18,155 bases of DNA. Origin: VMDJ01 sp965659945. GTDB lineage: Bacteria > Pseudomonadota > Gammaproteobacteria > Chromatiales > Chromatiaceae. The DNA is taken from contig CBFHYJ010000031.1 of the NCBI GenBank assembly GCA_965659945.1, forward strand, positions 1 through 18,155. The letters run 5' to 3'. Position 1 is the first letter of the stretch, and the number at the start of each line of letters is the position of its first letter. This document shows positions 7,752-15,829 of this stretch, piece by piece. The notes beneath the pieces were generated by a model. The model was not told the origin of the DNA, did no database searches, and was given only the letters and a program-made list of their open reading frames with translations. Made by a program: the position numbers and the translations under genes.

Positions 7752-8780
7752 ATGAAGAAAGATATAGAAAAAATCTTGATCGTTGGACCTTCATGGGTGG
7801 GTGATATGGTGATGGCACAAAGTCTATTCATTGCGCTTAAGACTCAAAATCCAGATGTTGTAATTGATGTTTTGGCGCCAAGTTGGAGCGCACCACTTCT
7901 GGCTAGAATGCCAGAGATCAATAAAGCGATTGATATGCCACTAGGGCATGGTCGCCTCGGGCTCTCAGATCGATGGAAACTGGGTAGGGCTTTGATTGGT
8001 ATTTACGATCAGGCGATTCTTTTACCGAACTCATTCAAATCCGCGATCGTTCCGTGGGGTGCGAAAATACCGATTCGAACAGGATGGAAGGGGGAGATGC
8101 GTTATGGTCTTCTCAATGATCTTCGTTCATTAGATAAAGCAATTTATACAAAGACGGTGCAACGTTTTGTGGCACTTGCCTATGAAAAAGAAGCCAAATT
8201 TGACATTCAATATCCAAGACTGTCAGTAGAAAGATGTTCTGTTGAATTGGCGCTGAATAAATTTTCTTTAGATAGTTTGAGTGAAAATAAAGTTTTGGGT
8301 TTATGTCCTGGTGCGGAGTTTGGTCCATCAAAACAATGGCCCGCCGAGCATTATGCAAATTTAGCTAAAGAGTATATTCGAAGAGGCTGGTCTGTTTGGT
8401 TATTTGGATCAACCAAGGATCAAGTTATTACTCAGAAGATAAATCAACTTCTCGATGGTGAAGCGATTGATCTTGCTGGTCGCACAAGTTTGGCAGAAGC
8501 TATTGATTTGCTATCAGCGACAGATGCTGTTACTTCAAATGACTCTGGGTTAATGCATGTAGCAGCCGCGTTAGCGAGGCCATTAGTTGCGGTTTATGGA
8601 TCTACCGATCCTAATTTCACGCCACCACTAGGTGCTTTATCGCGTGTAGTTGATTTAGAGCTTGAGTGCAGTCCATGCTTTAAGCGTGAGTGTCCCCTAG
8701 TGCACATGGATTGTATGAACCAGATTGAGCCTAAGATGGTGATTGATGCTATGGATCACTTAATTGAGGCAGGTCGCTAA
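7752..8780 (+). CDS. waaF: ADP-heptose:LPS heptosyltransferase II
   Basis: GT9-family enzyme that adds the second heptose to the LPS inner core at the cytoplasmic face of the inner membrane. It tracks E. coli WaaF along its length: ILIVGPSWVGDMVMAQSLF at the N-terminus with the conserved Asp18, LLPNSFKSAIVPW, RTGWKGEMRYGLLND, LCPGAEFGPSKQWP in the middle, and NDSGLMHVAAAL in the ADP-heptose site. The frame is open to an ATG at 7704. I prefer ATG 7752 (342 residues) because WaaF homologues begin right at this motif and because 7704 would leave only 34 bp for a divergent promoter; neither start has a clear Shine-Dalgarno. Near the C-terminus is a Cys cluster, C-x2-C-x4-C-x6-C (306, 309, 314, 321), absent from the E. 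coli enzyme as I recall it. The stop TAA overlaps the waaC ATG (TAATG), implying translational coupling. Confidence 0.95.
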   Translation: MKKDIEKILIVGPSWVGDMVMAQSLFIALKTQNPDVVIDVLAPSWSAPLLARMPEINKAIDMPLGHGRLGLSDRWKLGRALIGIYDQAILLPNSFKSAIVPWGAKIPIRTGWKGEMRYGLLNDLRSLDKAIYTKTVQRFVALAYEKEAKFDIQYPRLSVERCSVELALNKFSLDSLSENKVLGLCPGAEFGPSKQWPAEHYANLAKEYIRRGWSVWLFGSTKDQVITQKINQLLDGEAIDLAGRTSLAEAIDLLSATDAVTSNDSGLMHVAAALARPLVAVYGSTDPNFTPPLGALSRVVDLELECSPCFKRECPLVHMDCMNQIEPKMVIDAMDHLIEAGR

Positions 8781-9778
8781 TGCATGTCTTGGTAGTAAAG
8801 ACATCTTCAATGGGAGATGTGATTCATACACTTCCTGCGATTGAAGATGCTACTAAGGCGATTCCTGGTATTAAGTTTGATTGGTTGATTGAAGAGGGTT
8901 TTCAGGAGATCCCTGCATGGCATGATTCAGTTGATAAAGTCATTCCTATCGCTTTAAGAAGATGGAGAAAATCTTGGCTTAAGGCATTCTTTTCTAGTGA
9001 GATAAAGTTATTCCTAAAAAAACTTAGGGAAACGAAATACGATGTAATTATTGATGCCCAAGGGTTGTTAAAGAGCGCAGTGCCGGCAAAGTTTGCCCGA
9101 GGAACCTTAGTTGGGTTTGATAAAGCCTCAGTACGCGAAGGAATAGCAGCGAAATTTTATGATCGTGACTTAACGGTTGATAAATCGCTACATGCAATAG
9201 AGCGGGCACGCCGATTATTTGCTCGGGCGCTTGGCTACGAATATCAAGACACGTCACCTGCAGTTAAATTAAATTTAAATGCTGCTGAGGAAGATAAAAA
9301 AGGCATTTTGTTTCTTCATGGAACAACTTGGCCCTCTAAGCATTGGCCGGATGACTCTTGGCTTGAGCTAGGCAAGTTATTAAAAGAGGAGAGCGAAGCT
9401 ATTTTCCTTCCTTGGGCAACAGCTCAAGAAAGAACTCGCGCTGAATGGTTAGGGAAAAAACTGGATGTTTCGGTTCTGCCGAAATTCAGTCTTACTGAAA
9501 TAGCAGAATTGATGTTGAAGGTTAAAGCGGTTGTGGGTGTCGATACTGGCTTAACTCATCTAGCAGCTTTATTGGATGTGCGATCTATTGGCATTTATGG
9601 ATCTACAGATGTTGGATTGACTGGCGCTATTGGCATTAAGCATAAAAACATATATTCAATTTATGAGTGCTCACCGTGTCTAAAGAAAATATGCATTAAG
9701 CTTTCGTATGAAGTAGTGGCGCCACCTTGTTATAAAGAAATTGCTCCGCAAGACATTGTTAAACAGCTTGGTTTTTAG
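8780..9778 (+). CDS. waaC: ADP-heptose:LPS heptosyltransferase I
   Basis: GT9-family enzyme that transfers the first L-glycero-D-manno-heptose to Kdo2-lipid A on the cytoplasmic side of the inner membrane. At 332 residues it aligns closely with E. coli WaaC: VVKTSSMGDVIHTLPA with catalytic Asp13, AIPGIKFDWLIEEGF, IALRRWRKSW, VIIDAQGLLKSA, SKHWPDDSW (the Lys that contacts the ADP-heptose phosphate in the family) and VGVDTGLTHLAALL. A Cys cluster C-x2-C-x4-C-x11-C (297, 300, 305, 317) sits near the C-terminus, resembling that of waaF. The start overlaps the waaF stop by 1 nt, with AGG (8771-8773) 6 nt upstream, so the two heptosyltransferases form a coupled pair. The 3' end overlaps msbA by 20 bp on the opposite strand. 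Confidence 0.96.
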   Translation: MHVLVVKTSSMGDVIHTLPAIEDATKAIPGIKFDWLIEEGFQEIPAWHDSVDKVIPIALRRWRKSWLKAFFSSEIKLFLKKLRETKYDVIIDAQGLLKSAVPAKFARGTLVGFDKASVREGIAAKFYDRDLTVDKSLHAIERARRLFARALGYEYQDTSPAVKLNLNAAEEDKKGILFLHGTTWPSKHWPDDSWLELGKLLKEESEAIFLPWATAQERTRAEWLGKKLDVSVLPKFSLTEIAELMLKVKAVVGVDTGLTHLAALLDVRSIGIYGSTDVGLTGAIGIKHKNIYSIYECSPCLKKICIKLSYEVVAPPCYKEIAPQDIVKQLGF

Positions 9779-11513
9779 TCGCCTGCTTTTTATATAGCTC
9801 TGCATATCGACTATGCCTTGAGAGTAGTTCTTTATGGCTGCCACTTTCAACAATTAAGCCATTCTCAAGCACATGTATAAGATCAGCGTCTTTTATGGTG
9901 GATAAGCGATGCGCAATTACGATGTTGGCTCGCCCTTCTTTGGCATGATCTAAAGCCTCTTGAATTGAAGCTTCTGAATCAGTATCTAAAGCTGAGGTGG
10001 CTTCATCAAGAATAAGAATTTTAGGGTTGGCATAGAGTGCACGTGCAATGGCTATCCGCTGTCTTTGACCGCCTGAAAGTCGAGCGCCGTTTTCGCCCAA
10101 AATTGTGTCATAGCCTAGAGGAAGGCTCTCTATAAAGTCAGTTGCATAAGCAGCTTTAGCGACTTCTTTAACTCTCGCGAGATCTAGACCCTCACCATAA
10201 GCGATATTTTCAGCAACGGTTGCGTTGAATAAAACAACGTCTTGACTAACGATGCCAATAAGCTGCCTTAAATCCTTAAGCTTTAGATCGTGCGTATCTA
10301 TACCATTGATGGATATGGTGCCATCGCTAGGATTATTTAATCTAGGAACCAAAGAAATAAGTGATGACTTACCCGAGCCTGATGAGCCGACAAGAGCAAT
10401 GGTTTGTCCGGTGTTGACCTCAAAGCTTACCGGTCCAACGGCATTACGTTCGCTTGTGGGATATTTAAAGCATACATTATTAAAAGCGATTGATACTTTT
10501 TCTGAATCTGGTTTATCTGCAGAGCCGTGGTCATACTCATTTTTTTCATCTATCAATGTGAAAACTGAGTTAGCTGCGGCCAATCCCATCTGAAGAGGGT
10601 GCATAACCCTTGTTATGCGTTTTATGGGGGAAAATAAAAGGCCGAGTGCTGCAAAGAAAGCAACAAAAGACCCGACAGTAAAATCTGTGCCTGTTCGAGA
10701 GGCGCCCAAATAGATAACCAGTGCCAAGACAAATGCGCCAATTAGTTCAACGATAGGCACGCCTATCGCACCGGATAAATTGAGTTTGAATTGTTGTAGG
10801 CGGATCTTGTTAGCAGCGAGGTCGAAGCGTTTGTGTTCATCTTCTTGACCGTTAAAGATTTTGACAACGCGCTCCCCCTTAACGCTCTCATCTACGATAT
10901 GCGTGATATCGCCAAATAAGTCCTGTACTTCCCGACTTAGTCGCTTCTGACGTCTGCCTAAATATTTTGCAACCAATGCGGCAGAAGGAATAATGATGAG
11001 TGTTAAAAGGCTCAATTGCCAATCTAGCCAAAGTAGATAACCAAGCAGGCCAATGACAATTAACGTGTCTTTTACCAGTACGGTAAGTACTTCAACGCCA
11101 GCGCTGGAGATTTGAGTGACGTCGTAGGTGAACTTTGAAACGATATTGCCGGTAATGTTTTGCTGAAAGTAGCTGCTGGGTAAACGCAAAAGCCGAGTAA
11201 ACATGTCATCTCGGATTTTGTACATCAAACGCGTCGATACTGCAGCAAATGATGAACTACTGATAAATGTTGCTATGGCTCTGATGGCGAATAAAGCGAT
11301 TAAGCCAACGGGTGCCCATACGAGATAAACAGGATCTTTTTCGACAAAAGTACCATCTAATATGGGTTTTAGAATCGCTGGTACTGCAGCTTCAGTAGCT
11401 GCAAATAGGATCATGCCGAAAATGCCTGCCGAGAAAATACGCCAATGCGGTTTAACGTAAGTAAGCAGTCGATGATAAATTTCTTTATCAGAATGTTTGG
11501 CGTTCAAGCTCAT
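9759..11513 (-). CDS. msbA: Lipid A export ATP-binding/permease protein MsbA
   Basis: Homodimeric ABC exporter that flips lipid A-core from the inner to the outer leaflet of the inner membrane. The 584 residues match E. coli MsbA (582) in length. An N-terminal six-helix ABC transporter membrane domain (about 20-310) precedes the ATPase. The ATPase has Walker A GSSGSGKSS with Lys382 (the same number as in E. coli), a Q-loop in IVSQDVVLF, the signature LSGGQRQR, Walker B ILILDEATSALD with catalytic Glu504, and the H-loop His535 in IAHRLST. All motifs are intact. It lies 5 bp downstream of the lpxL-type gene on the same strand, so acylation and flipping of lipid A are probably co-expressed. No Shine-Dalgarno is visible before the ATG. 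It converges on waaC with a 20-bp overlap. Confidence 0.95.
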   Translation of the reverse strand: MSLNAKHSDKEIYHRLLTYVKPHWRIFSAGIFGMILFAATEAAVPAILKPILDGTFVEKDPVYLVWAPVGLIALFAIRAIATFISSSSFAAVSTRLMYKIRDDMFTRLLRLPSSYFQQNITGNIVSKFTYDVTQISSAGVEVLTVLVKDTLIVIGLLGYLLWLDWQLSLLTLIIIPSAALVAKYLGRRQKRLSREVQDLFGDITHIVDESVKGERVVKIFNGQEDEHKRFDLAANKIRLQQFKLNLSGAIGVPIVELIGAFVLALVIYLGASRTGTDFTVGSFVAFFAALGLLFSPIKRITRVMHPLQMGLAAANSVFTLIDEKNEYDHGSADKPDSEKVSIAFNNVCFKYPTSERNAVGPVSFEVNTGQTIALVGSSGSGKSSLISLVPRLNNPSDGTISINGIDTHDLKLKDLRQLIGIVSQDVVLFNATVAENIAYGEGLDLARVKEVAKAAYATDFIESLPLGYDTILGENGARLSGGQRQRIAIARALYANPKILILDEATSALDTDSEASIQEALDHAKEGRANIVIAHRLSTIKDADLIHVLENGLIVESGSHKELLSRHSRYAELYKKQATKNQAV

Positions 11514-11518
11514 GATTT

Positions 11519-12397
11519 TTAATAGGGGCTTTGACCATTTGGTTGATCTTTAAAACGTTTATGAATCCAATTGTATTGAGGAATGTTCTTAATTATCCAT
11601 TTTTCATATTGTTTATTGATCATCTGAGTTTCAGATTCAATGTTTTCTCCAGTTGCAGCTAGTAAAGGGTTTTCAAAATGCAGTTCATAACCACTCTCTT
11701 TAGAAAAAAGTGCAAATGGTTGAATGATTGCATCTCCTAACTTTGCAAATCGAGATGTGGCAGTGTTGGTTGCTGCGGGAACACCAAAAAGGGTGCTGTA
11801 GATAAAACCTTTGCCTTTAAAGTTTTGATCAGGGGCAAACCAAATGCCTTTGTTTGATTTAAGTGCGGTAAGTGTCTTTCGCACATCCTGCTTAGCTAGG
11901 ATCCCTTCAGAATATTGAGATCGATATTTTTCGTAATGATATTGAATAACTGCGTTTTCATGCGGGCGGTACATGGCGACAGTTTTCGCATATCTTCCCA
12001 ATAGCCGAGCTGATAGTTCTAACGAACTAAAGTGGGCTGTCAGAAAAATAGTAGCTGTATTATCTTTGGCTAGCTTCTCAAGCCCATAAACTTGAATGTT
12101 TAGTTGATTGATCCGTTTGTCACTCCACCACCAGGCAATCGCGACATCCATTAAAGCTTTACCCAGCATTTGGAAGTGCTCAATTGTGAGTTGAGCGATA
12201 TCGCTTTTAGATAATTTTGGAAAACAGAGTGATAGGTTGGTTTCAGCGATATGGCGTCTTTTATCCATGAATTTATAAAGCAGGTTTCCTAATGATGACC
12301 CAATTTTCATCATGACTGAGTGCGGAAGAAAGCTGATTGCACGCAGCAAGGAGATCGCCATCCAAGTCGGCCAGTATTTGGGGTGAAACAACTTCAA
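11519..12397 (-). CDS. lpxL: LpxL/HtrB-family lipid A secondary acyltransferase
   Basis: Adds a secondary acyl chain from acyl-ACP to Kdo2-lipid IVA at the inner membrane. The 292 residues resemble E. coli LpxL throughout: HPKYWPTWMAI at the N-terminus, RHIAETNLSLCFPKLS, the catalytic H-x4-E motif at His122-Glu127 (TAHFSSLEL), MYRPHEN, IWFAPDQNF, and YNWIHKRFKDQPNG at the end. LpxL, LpxM and LpxP are close relatives, so the acyl position and chain length cannot be fixed from sequence. The annotated start is TTG (12395-12397), with CCGGA about 6 nt upstream. The first ATG is 12 codons later (12361), inside the conserved HPKYW...TW region, so TTG is favoured. msbA follows after 5 bp; hldE diverges 68 bp away. 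Confidence 0.88.
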   Translation of the reverse strand: MKLFHPKYWPTWMAISLLRAISFLPHSVMMKIGSSLGNLLYKFMDKRRHIAETNLSLCFPKLSKSDIAQLTIEHFQMLGKALMDVAIAWWWSDKRINQLNIQVYGLEKLAKDNTATIFLTAHFSSLELSARLLGRYAKTVAMYRPHENAVIQYHYEKYRSQYSEGILAKQDVRKTLTALKSNKGIWFAPDQNFKGKGFIYSTLFGVPAATNTATSRFAKLGDAIIQPFALFSKESGYELHFENPLLAATGENIESETQMINKQYEKWIIKNIPQYNWIHKRFKDQPNGQSPY

Positions 12398-12465
12398 AAG
12401 AAATCCGGGTCAATCTACTCAAACCACATGATAACATTCAGAATCTAAGTTTGATTCTGTTCCTT
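12398..12465. promoter_or_regulatory. Divergent lpxL / hldE intergenic region with an inverted repeat
   Basis: This 68-bp gap must hold outward promoters for the lpxL-msbA and hldE-waaA transcription units. CAGAATC (12439-12445) and GATTCTG (12453-12459) form a perfect 7-bp inverted repeat with a 7-nt spacer, ending 6 nt before the hldE ATG and occupying its ribosome-binding region. I could not identify convincing -35/-10 pairs. The region assignment is sound; the repeat's role is unknown. Confidence 0.35.
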
Positions 12466-13884
12466 ATGTCTCAAGTACCTGATTTTTCAAAAGTTCGTGC
12501 GCTAGTGATAGGCGATGTGATGCTTGATCGTTATTGGCATGGAGATACCTCTCGTATTTCGCCTGAGGCGCCTGTGCCGGTTATGCGGGTTACCGATGAT
12601 GACTATCGTCTTGGCGGCGCTGCTAACGTGGCTTTTAATATGGCCCAGCTTGGTTGTCAGGTGTCGGTCATGGGTGTTGTGGGTAAGGACGAGGCGGCTG
12701 ATGAGCTTCAGTGCCAGATAGAAATGAAGCAGATGCGCTTCATCCCAGAGGTTTCAGAAAGTGCGCAGACAATCGTAAAGCTTCGCGTGATGAGTCGTCA
12801 CCAGCAGCTTATGCGTTTAGATTTTGAGAATACAAAAACAAGTTCAGCCATTTCTGCGAAGCAACTTAGTTCAGATCTTCTTGAGAATCATGATGTCGTG
12901 ATTCTGTCTGATTACGCAAAAGGCGCTTTATCCCAGTGTGAAGAACTAATTGCGGCAATCAAAAAATCAGGTGTGCCTATTTTGGTTGATCCGAAAGGAA
13001 ATGATTTTTCTAAGTATTCTGGCGCAAGCATCATCACGCCGAATATGTCTGAGTTTGAGGCGGTGGTTGGCGAATGTGACTCTGATGCGGATGTTGAAAA
13101 TCATGGTCGGGATTTGATATCGCAACTTCAGCTCGAAGCGTTGCTAGTCACGCGCAGTGAAAAAGGGATTGCCTTGCTGCAGGGTAACGAATCTCCGTGG
13201 CACATGCCGACACAAGCGAAAGACGTTTTTGATGTGACCGGTGCTGGCGATACGGTGATTGCAACATTGGCGGCTTGTGTCGGTGCTGGTGAGTCCTATC
13301 AGTCGGCTGCACGCTGGGCTAATATCGCTGCGGGTATTGTGGTGGGTAAGTCAGGTACATCCTCAGTTGCTGTTTCTGAACTTCAAGCTGCCAACGTTCA
13401 ATTACATCTCTCTAGTCGAGGTGTCTTTAGCGAATCTGAGTTGAAGCAGTTGGTTCAAACAGCTCAAGCGCAAGGCGAAACAGTGGTGGTGACAAACGGC
13501 TGTTTCGATATTTTGCATGCGGGTCATGTGACCTACCTTCAAGAAGCTGCAAAGTTGGGTGATCGACTCGTTGTGGCAGTGAATTCAGATGAGACGGTTC
13601 GAGAATTAAAAGGCCCTGAGCGCCCGGTAAATCCTGTCGATAATCGTATGACGGTTCTGTCGGCCTTGGCCTGTGTGGATTGGGTCGTGCGATTCGATGA
13701 GATGACGCCTGAGCGATTGATCTGTGAGTTAAAGCCAGATTTTTTGGTCAAAGGTGGCGATAACGATCCGGCTAATATTCCGGGTAACCATTGTGTGTGG
13801 GATGCAGGTGGTCAGGTGATCGCATTGACTTATGTTGATGGTGTCTCTACCACGCAGATTGTTGAATCAATTAAACAGAAATAA
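12466..13884 (+). CDS. hldE: Bifunctional heptose 7-phosphate kinase / heptose 1-phosphate adenylyltransferase
   Basis: Makes heptose 1,7-bisphosphate and later ADP-D-glycero-beta-D-manno-heptose, the steps either side of the GmhB phosphatase; cytosolic. The 472 residues compare with 477 in E. coli HldE. Domain 1 (about 1-315) is a PfkB/ribokinase-fold kinase: VIGDVMLDRYWHG, TSRISPEAPVPV, RLGGAANVAFN and the catalytic GAGD with Asp262. Domain 2 (about 340-472) is a cytidylyltransferase-like adenylyltransferase: VTNGCFDILHAGH with the H-x-G-H motif at His351-His354, and VKGGDNDP. The frame is open to an ATG at 12337, but that would put 43 unrelated residues in front and overlap the divergent lpxL gene; ATG 12466 matches the family N-terminus. 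No Shine-Dalgarno is visible. It leads the four-gene unit ending in waaA, with the next gene 2 nt away. Confidence 0.96.
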   Translation: MSQVPDFSKVRALVIGDVMLDRYWHGDTSRISPEAPVPVMRVTDDDYRLGGAANVAFNMAQLGCQVSVMGVVGKDEAADELQCQIEMKQMRFIPEVSESAQTIVKLRVMSRHQQLMRLDFENTKTSSAISAKQLSSDLLENHDVVILSDYAKGALSQCEELIAAIKKSGVPILVDPKGNDFSKYSGASIITPNMSEFEAVVGECDSDADVENHGRDLISQLQLEALLVTRSEKGIALLQGNESPWHMPTQAKDVFDVTGAGDTVIATLAACVGAGESYQSAARWANIAAGIVVGKSGTSSVAVSELQAANVQLHLSSRGVFSESELKQLVQTAQAQGETVVVTNGCFDILHAGHVTYLQEAAKLGDRLVVAVNSDETVRELKGPERPVNPVDNRMTVLSALACVDWVVRFDEMTPERLICELKPDFLVKGGDNDPANIPGNHCVWDAGGQVIALTYVDGVSTTQIVESIKQK

Positions 13885-13886
13885 GC

Positions 13887-15065
13887 ATGTCTCAACCGCT
13901 AAAACTTGATGTGGCAATTTTTGGCGGCGGAATTGCGGGCTTATGGACTTTGTCGCGCTTGCTTAAGCAAGGATTTAATGCGCATTTATTTGAATGTCAT
14001 CAAGTAGGCGGCGGTCAATCTATTGCATCTCAAGGCATTATCCATGGCGGCACCAAATATGCGCTGACCGGAAAAATTACCGGTGCTTCGGAAGCGATTC
14101 GTGAGATGCCCGCTATCTGGAATCAGTGTTTAGCGGGTGAGGGTGAAATTGATCTTTCCGAGGTTAAGGTTAACTCTACACATCAATTGCTGTGGACCCA
14201 AGCTAGTCTTAAGTCAAAGGTGGGTGGTTTTTTTGCTAGCAAGGTGATGTCTTCGCGAATGACTAAGCTCTCATCAGATGACGTGCCTGAAATTTTTCGA
14301 GATGCCAAATTCAAAGGCACTGTTTACCGTCTAGATGAGCAGGTTCTCGACCCAAGATCACTATTTCAGTGCTTGTTCAATCATCTTTCAGACTACATTT
14401 CTTTTTATAGTGCTGACCAGTTGGCGTTCAATTCTGAGAGGAATGACCAATTTAAAATTGATGCGCTTTCATTTGATGCTAAGGCCATTGTGTTTGCTGC
14501 AGGCGAGGGGAATGAACAGCTTTTACAAAAAGCAGATTTGAAACAACCGTTGATGCAACGTCGACCCTTACATATGCCTATGGTCAGGTCGCCAAGTCTG
14601 CCGCAATTAACAGCGCATGCTTTAGGACATGGCACTGTACCTCGCATGACGATTACGGCAAATACCGATAAGTCGGGGTATGTTGTTTGGTATTTGGGTG
14701 GAAAGATTGCTGAAGAAGGTGTCGGCTCCACCGCTGATGAGCTCATTCAGAGGGCCAAGGAGGAGTTGAACGACTTACTGCCGTGGATGGATTGGGGTTC
14801 TATGAAGTGGTCTACATTGATGATTAATCGCGCAGAGCCTTTGATGGCAGATGGCAGCCGCCCTGATCGCCCTTATGTGCAAAGAAATAATAAAATTATC
14901 ACTGCATGGCCGGTGAAATTAGCTTTTGCACCTTTGGTGGCTAAAGAAATTGAAGATCAAGTTAGAGATGCTGGTGTTGGGCCAAGTCATTCAAAAGTTG
15001 TGACAGGTTTGCCAACGCCGCCTTTATCGCATCTTCCTTGGGATGAGGTCACCTCATGGACTTAA
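13887..15065 (+). CDS. FAD-dependent oxidoreductase, DAO / glycerol-3-phosphate-dehydrogenase-like
   Basis: A 392-residue soluble flavoprotein of unknown substrate. The N-terminal Rossmann motif GGGIAG (13-18) and the acidic residue ending strand 2 (Glu36) mark FAD binding. The following GQSIASQGIIHGGTKY (43-58) resembles the flavin-contacting segment of glycerol-3-phosphate and 2-hydroxyacid oxidases in the DAO family (S-x-IIHGG). VLDPRSLF (around 150-157) also fits this fold. No membrane anchor or signal peptide is seen. It starts 2 nt after hldE and overlaps the aldo/keto reductase by 10 bp. I recall a comparable FAD oxidoreductase gene near hldE and waaA in Pseudomonas (PA4991), which suggests a conserved link to envelope sugar metabolism, but no function is established to my knowledge. 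It could equally act on a glycerol phosphate or a hydroxy acid. Confidence 0.85.
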   Translation: MSQPLKLDVAIFGGGIAGLWTLSRLLKQGFNAHLFECHQVGGGQSIASQGIIHGGTKYALTGKITGASEAIREMPAIWNQCLAGEGEIDLSEVKVNSTHQLLWTQASLKSKVGGFFASKVMSSRMTKLSSDDVPEIFRDAKFKGTVYRLDEQVLDPRSLFQCLFNHLSDYISFYSADQLAFNSERNDQFKIDALSFDAKAIVFAAGEGNEQLLQKADLKQPLMQRRPLHMPMVRSPSLPQLTAHALGHGTVPRMTITANTDKSGYVVWYLGGKIAEEGVGSTADELIQRAKEELNDLLPWMDWGSMKWSTLMINRAEPLMADGSRPDRPYVQRNNKIITAWPVKLAFAPLVAKEIEDQVRDAGVGPSHSKVVTGLPTPPLSHLPWDEVTSWT

Positions 15066-15829
15066 GAGCGCTTGGCGATACCGGGTTGAAGGTCAGTCCT
15101 TATGGATTGGGAACCGTGAAATTTGGCCGTAATCAGCTGGTGAAATATCCCTCTGGTTTTGAGTTGCCTACTGACCAAGAAATAATTGAGCTACTGGCAT
15201 TGGCGAGATCACTGGGTGTAACTGTGATGGATACCGCGCCAGCCTATGGCGTTGCTCAACAGCGACTAGGCCCTCTACTTAAAGGGCAACGTAAAGAGTG
15301 GGCTATCGTGTCGAAAGTGGGTGAGTCATTTGATGGCGAATCGCACTTTGATTTCAGCTCCAAAGGCATTCAAGCCACGGTTGAGCAATCGCTAAAAACG
15401 TTAAATACAGATTATCTTGATGCGGTGCTGATTCATTCGGATGGCAACGATATGCAAATTATTGAGCAGACAGATGCGATCGAAGCTATGTCTCGTTTAA
15501 AAGAACGAGGTTTGATTCGCGCAACAGGTATGTCGACTAAAACGGTTGAGGGTGGTTGTCGTTGTGTCGAGTTACTCGATATTGTGATGGCAACATTTAA
15601 TAGTGACTATCAAGATGAGTTGCCTGTTATTCAACTCGCGGAGCGTGAAAATAAAGGTGTCTTGATTAAGAAAGGCCTGATGAGTGGGCATGTGACAGGA
15701 CAAGCCGGCGTGGAGCAGTCGTTTAAAGACATCTTTGCGCATGATGGTGTGTCGAGTGTCGTGGTCGGAACCATTAATCCGAATCATCTGAGATCAAACA
15801 TTGAGAGCTTAATTAAGGTCTTAGGTTGA
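15056..15829 (+). CDS. Aldo/keto reductase family protein
   Basis: A 257-residue NAD(P)H-dependent oxidoreductase with a (beta/alpha)8 barrel; the substrate is unknown. The catalytic tetrad of the family is complete: Asp59 and Tyr64 (MDTAPAYG), Lys87 (VSKVGE) and His127 (VLIHSDG). SSVVVGTINPNHLRSNI near the C-terminus fits the cofactor-phosphate-binding end of the barrel. It is shorter than typical members (about 310-330), with the shortfall toward the C-terminal half. The start has GAGGT (15044-15048) 7 nt upstream, inside the end of the FAD oxidoreductase gene. The stop TGA overlaps the waaA ATG (TGATG). Tight coupling to an FAD oxidoreductase on one side and waaA on the other suggests the pair works on one metabolite or in redox repair; this is inference. 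Confidence 0.87.
   Translation: MDLRALGDTGLKVSPYGLGTVKFGRNQLVKYPSGFELPTDQEIIELLALARSLGVTVMDTAPAYGVAQQRLGPLLKGQRKEWAIVSKVGESFDGESHFDFSSKGIQATVEQSLKTLNTDYLDAVLIHSDGNDMQIIEQTDAIEAMSRLKERGLIRATGMSTKTVEGGCRCVELLDIVMATFNSDYQDELPVIQLAERENKGVLIKKGLMSGHVTGQAGVEQSFKDIFAHDGVSSVVVGTINPNHLRSNIESLIKVLG

Noticed and set aside
10252..10593. A 113-residue plus-strand frame inside msbA.
   Set aside because: It lies opposite the conserved ATPase domain of msbA, resembles nothing, and mirrors that gene's codons.
12337..12465. A longer hldE beginning at ATG 12337.
   Set aside because: The extra 43 residues have no counterpart in HldE proteins and would overlap the start of the divergent acyltransferase gene.
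14405..14746. A 113-residue minus-strand frame inside the FAD oxidoreductase gene.
   Set aside because: Antisense shadow of a coding gene with clear family motifs; no independent support.
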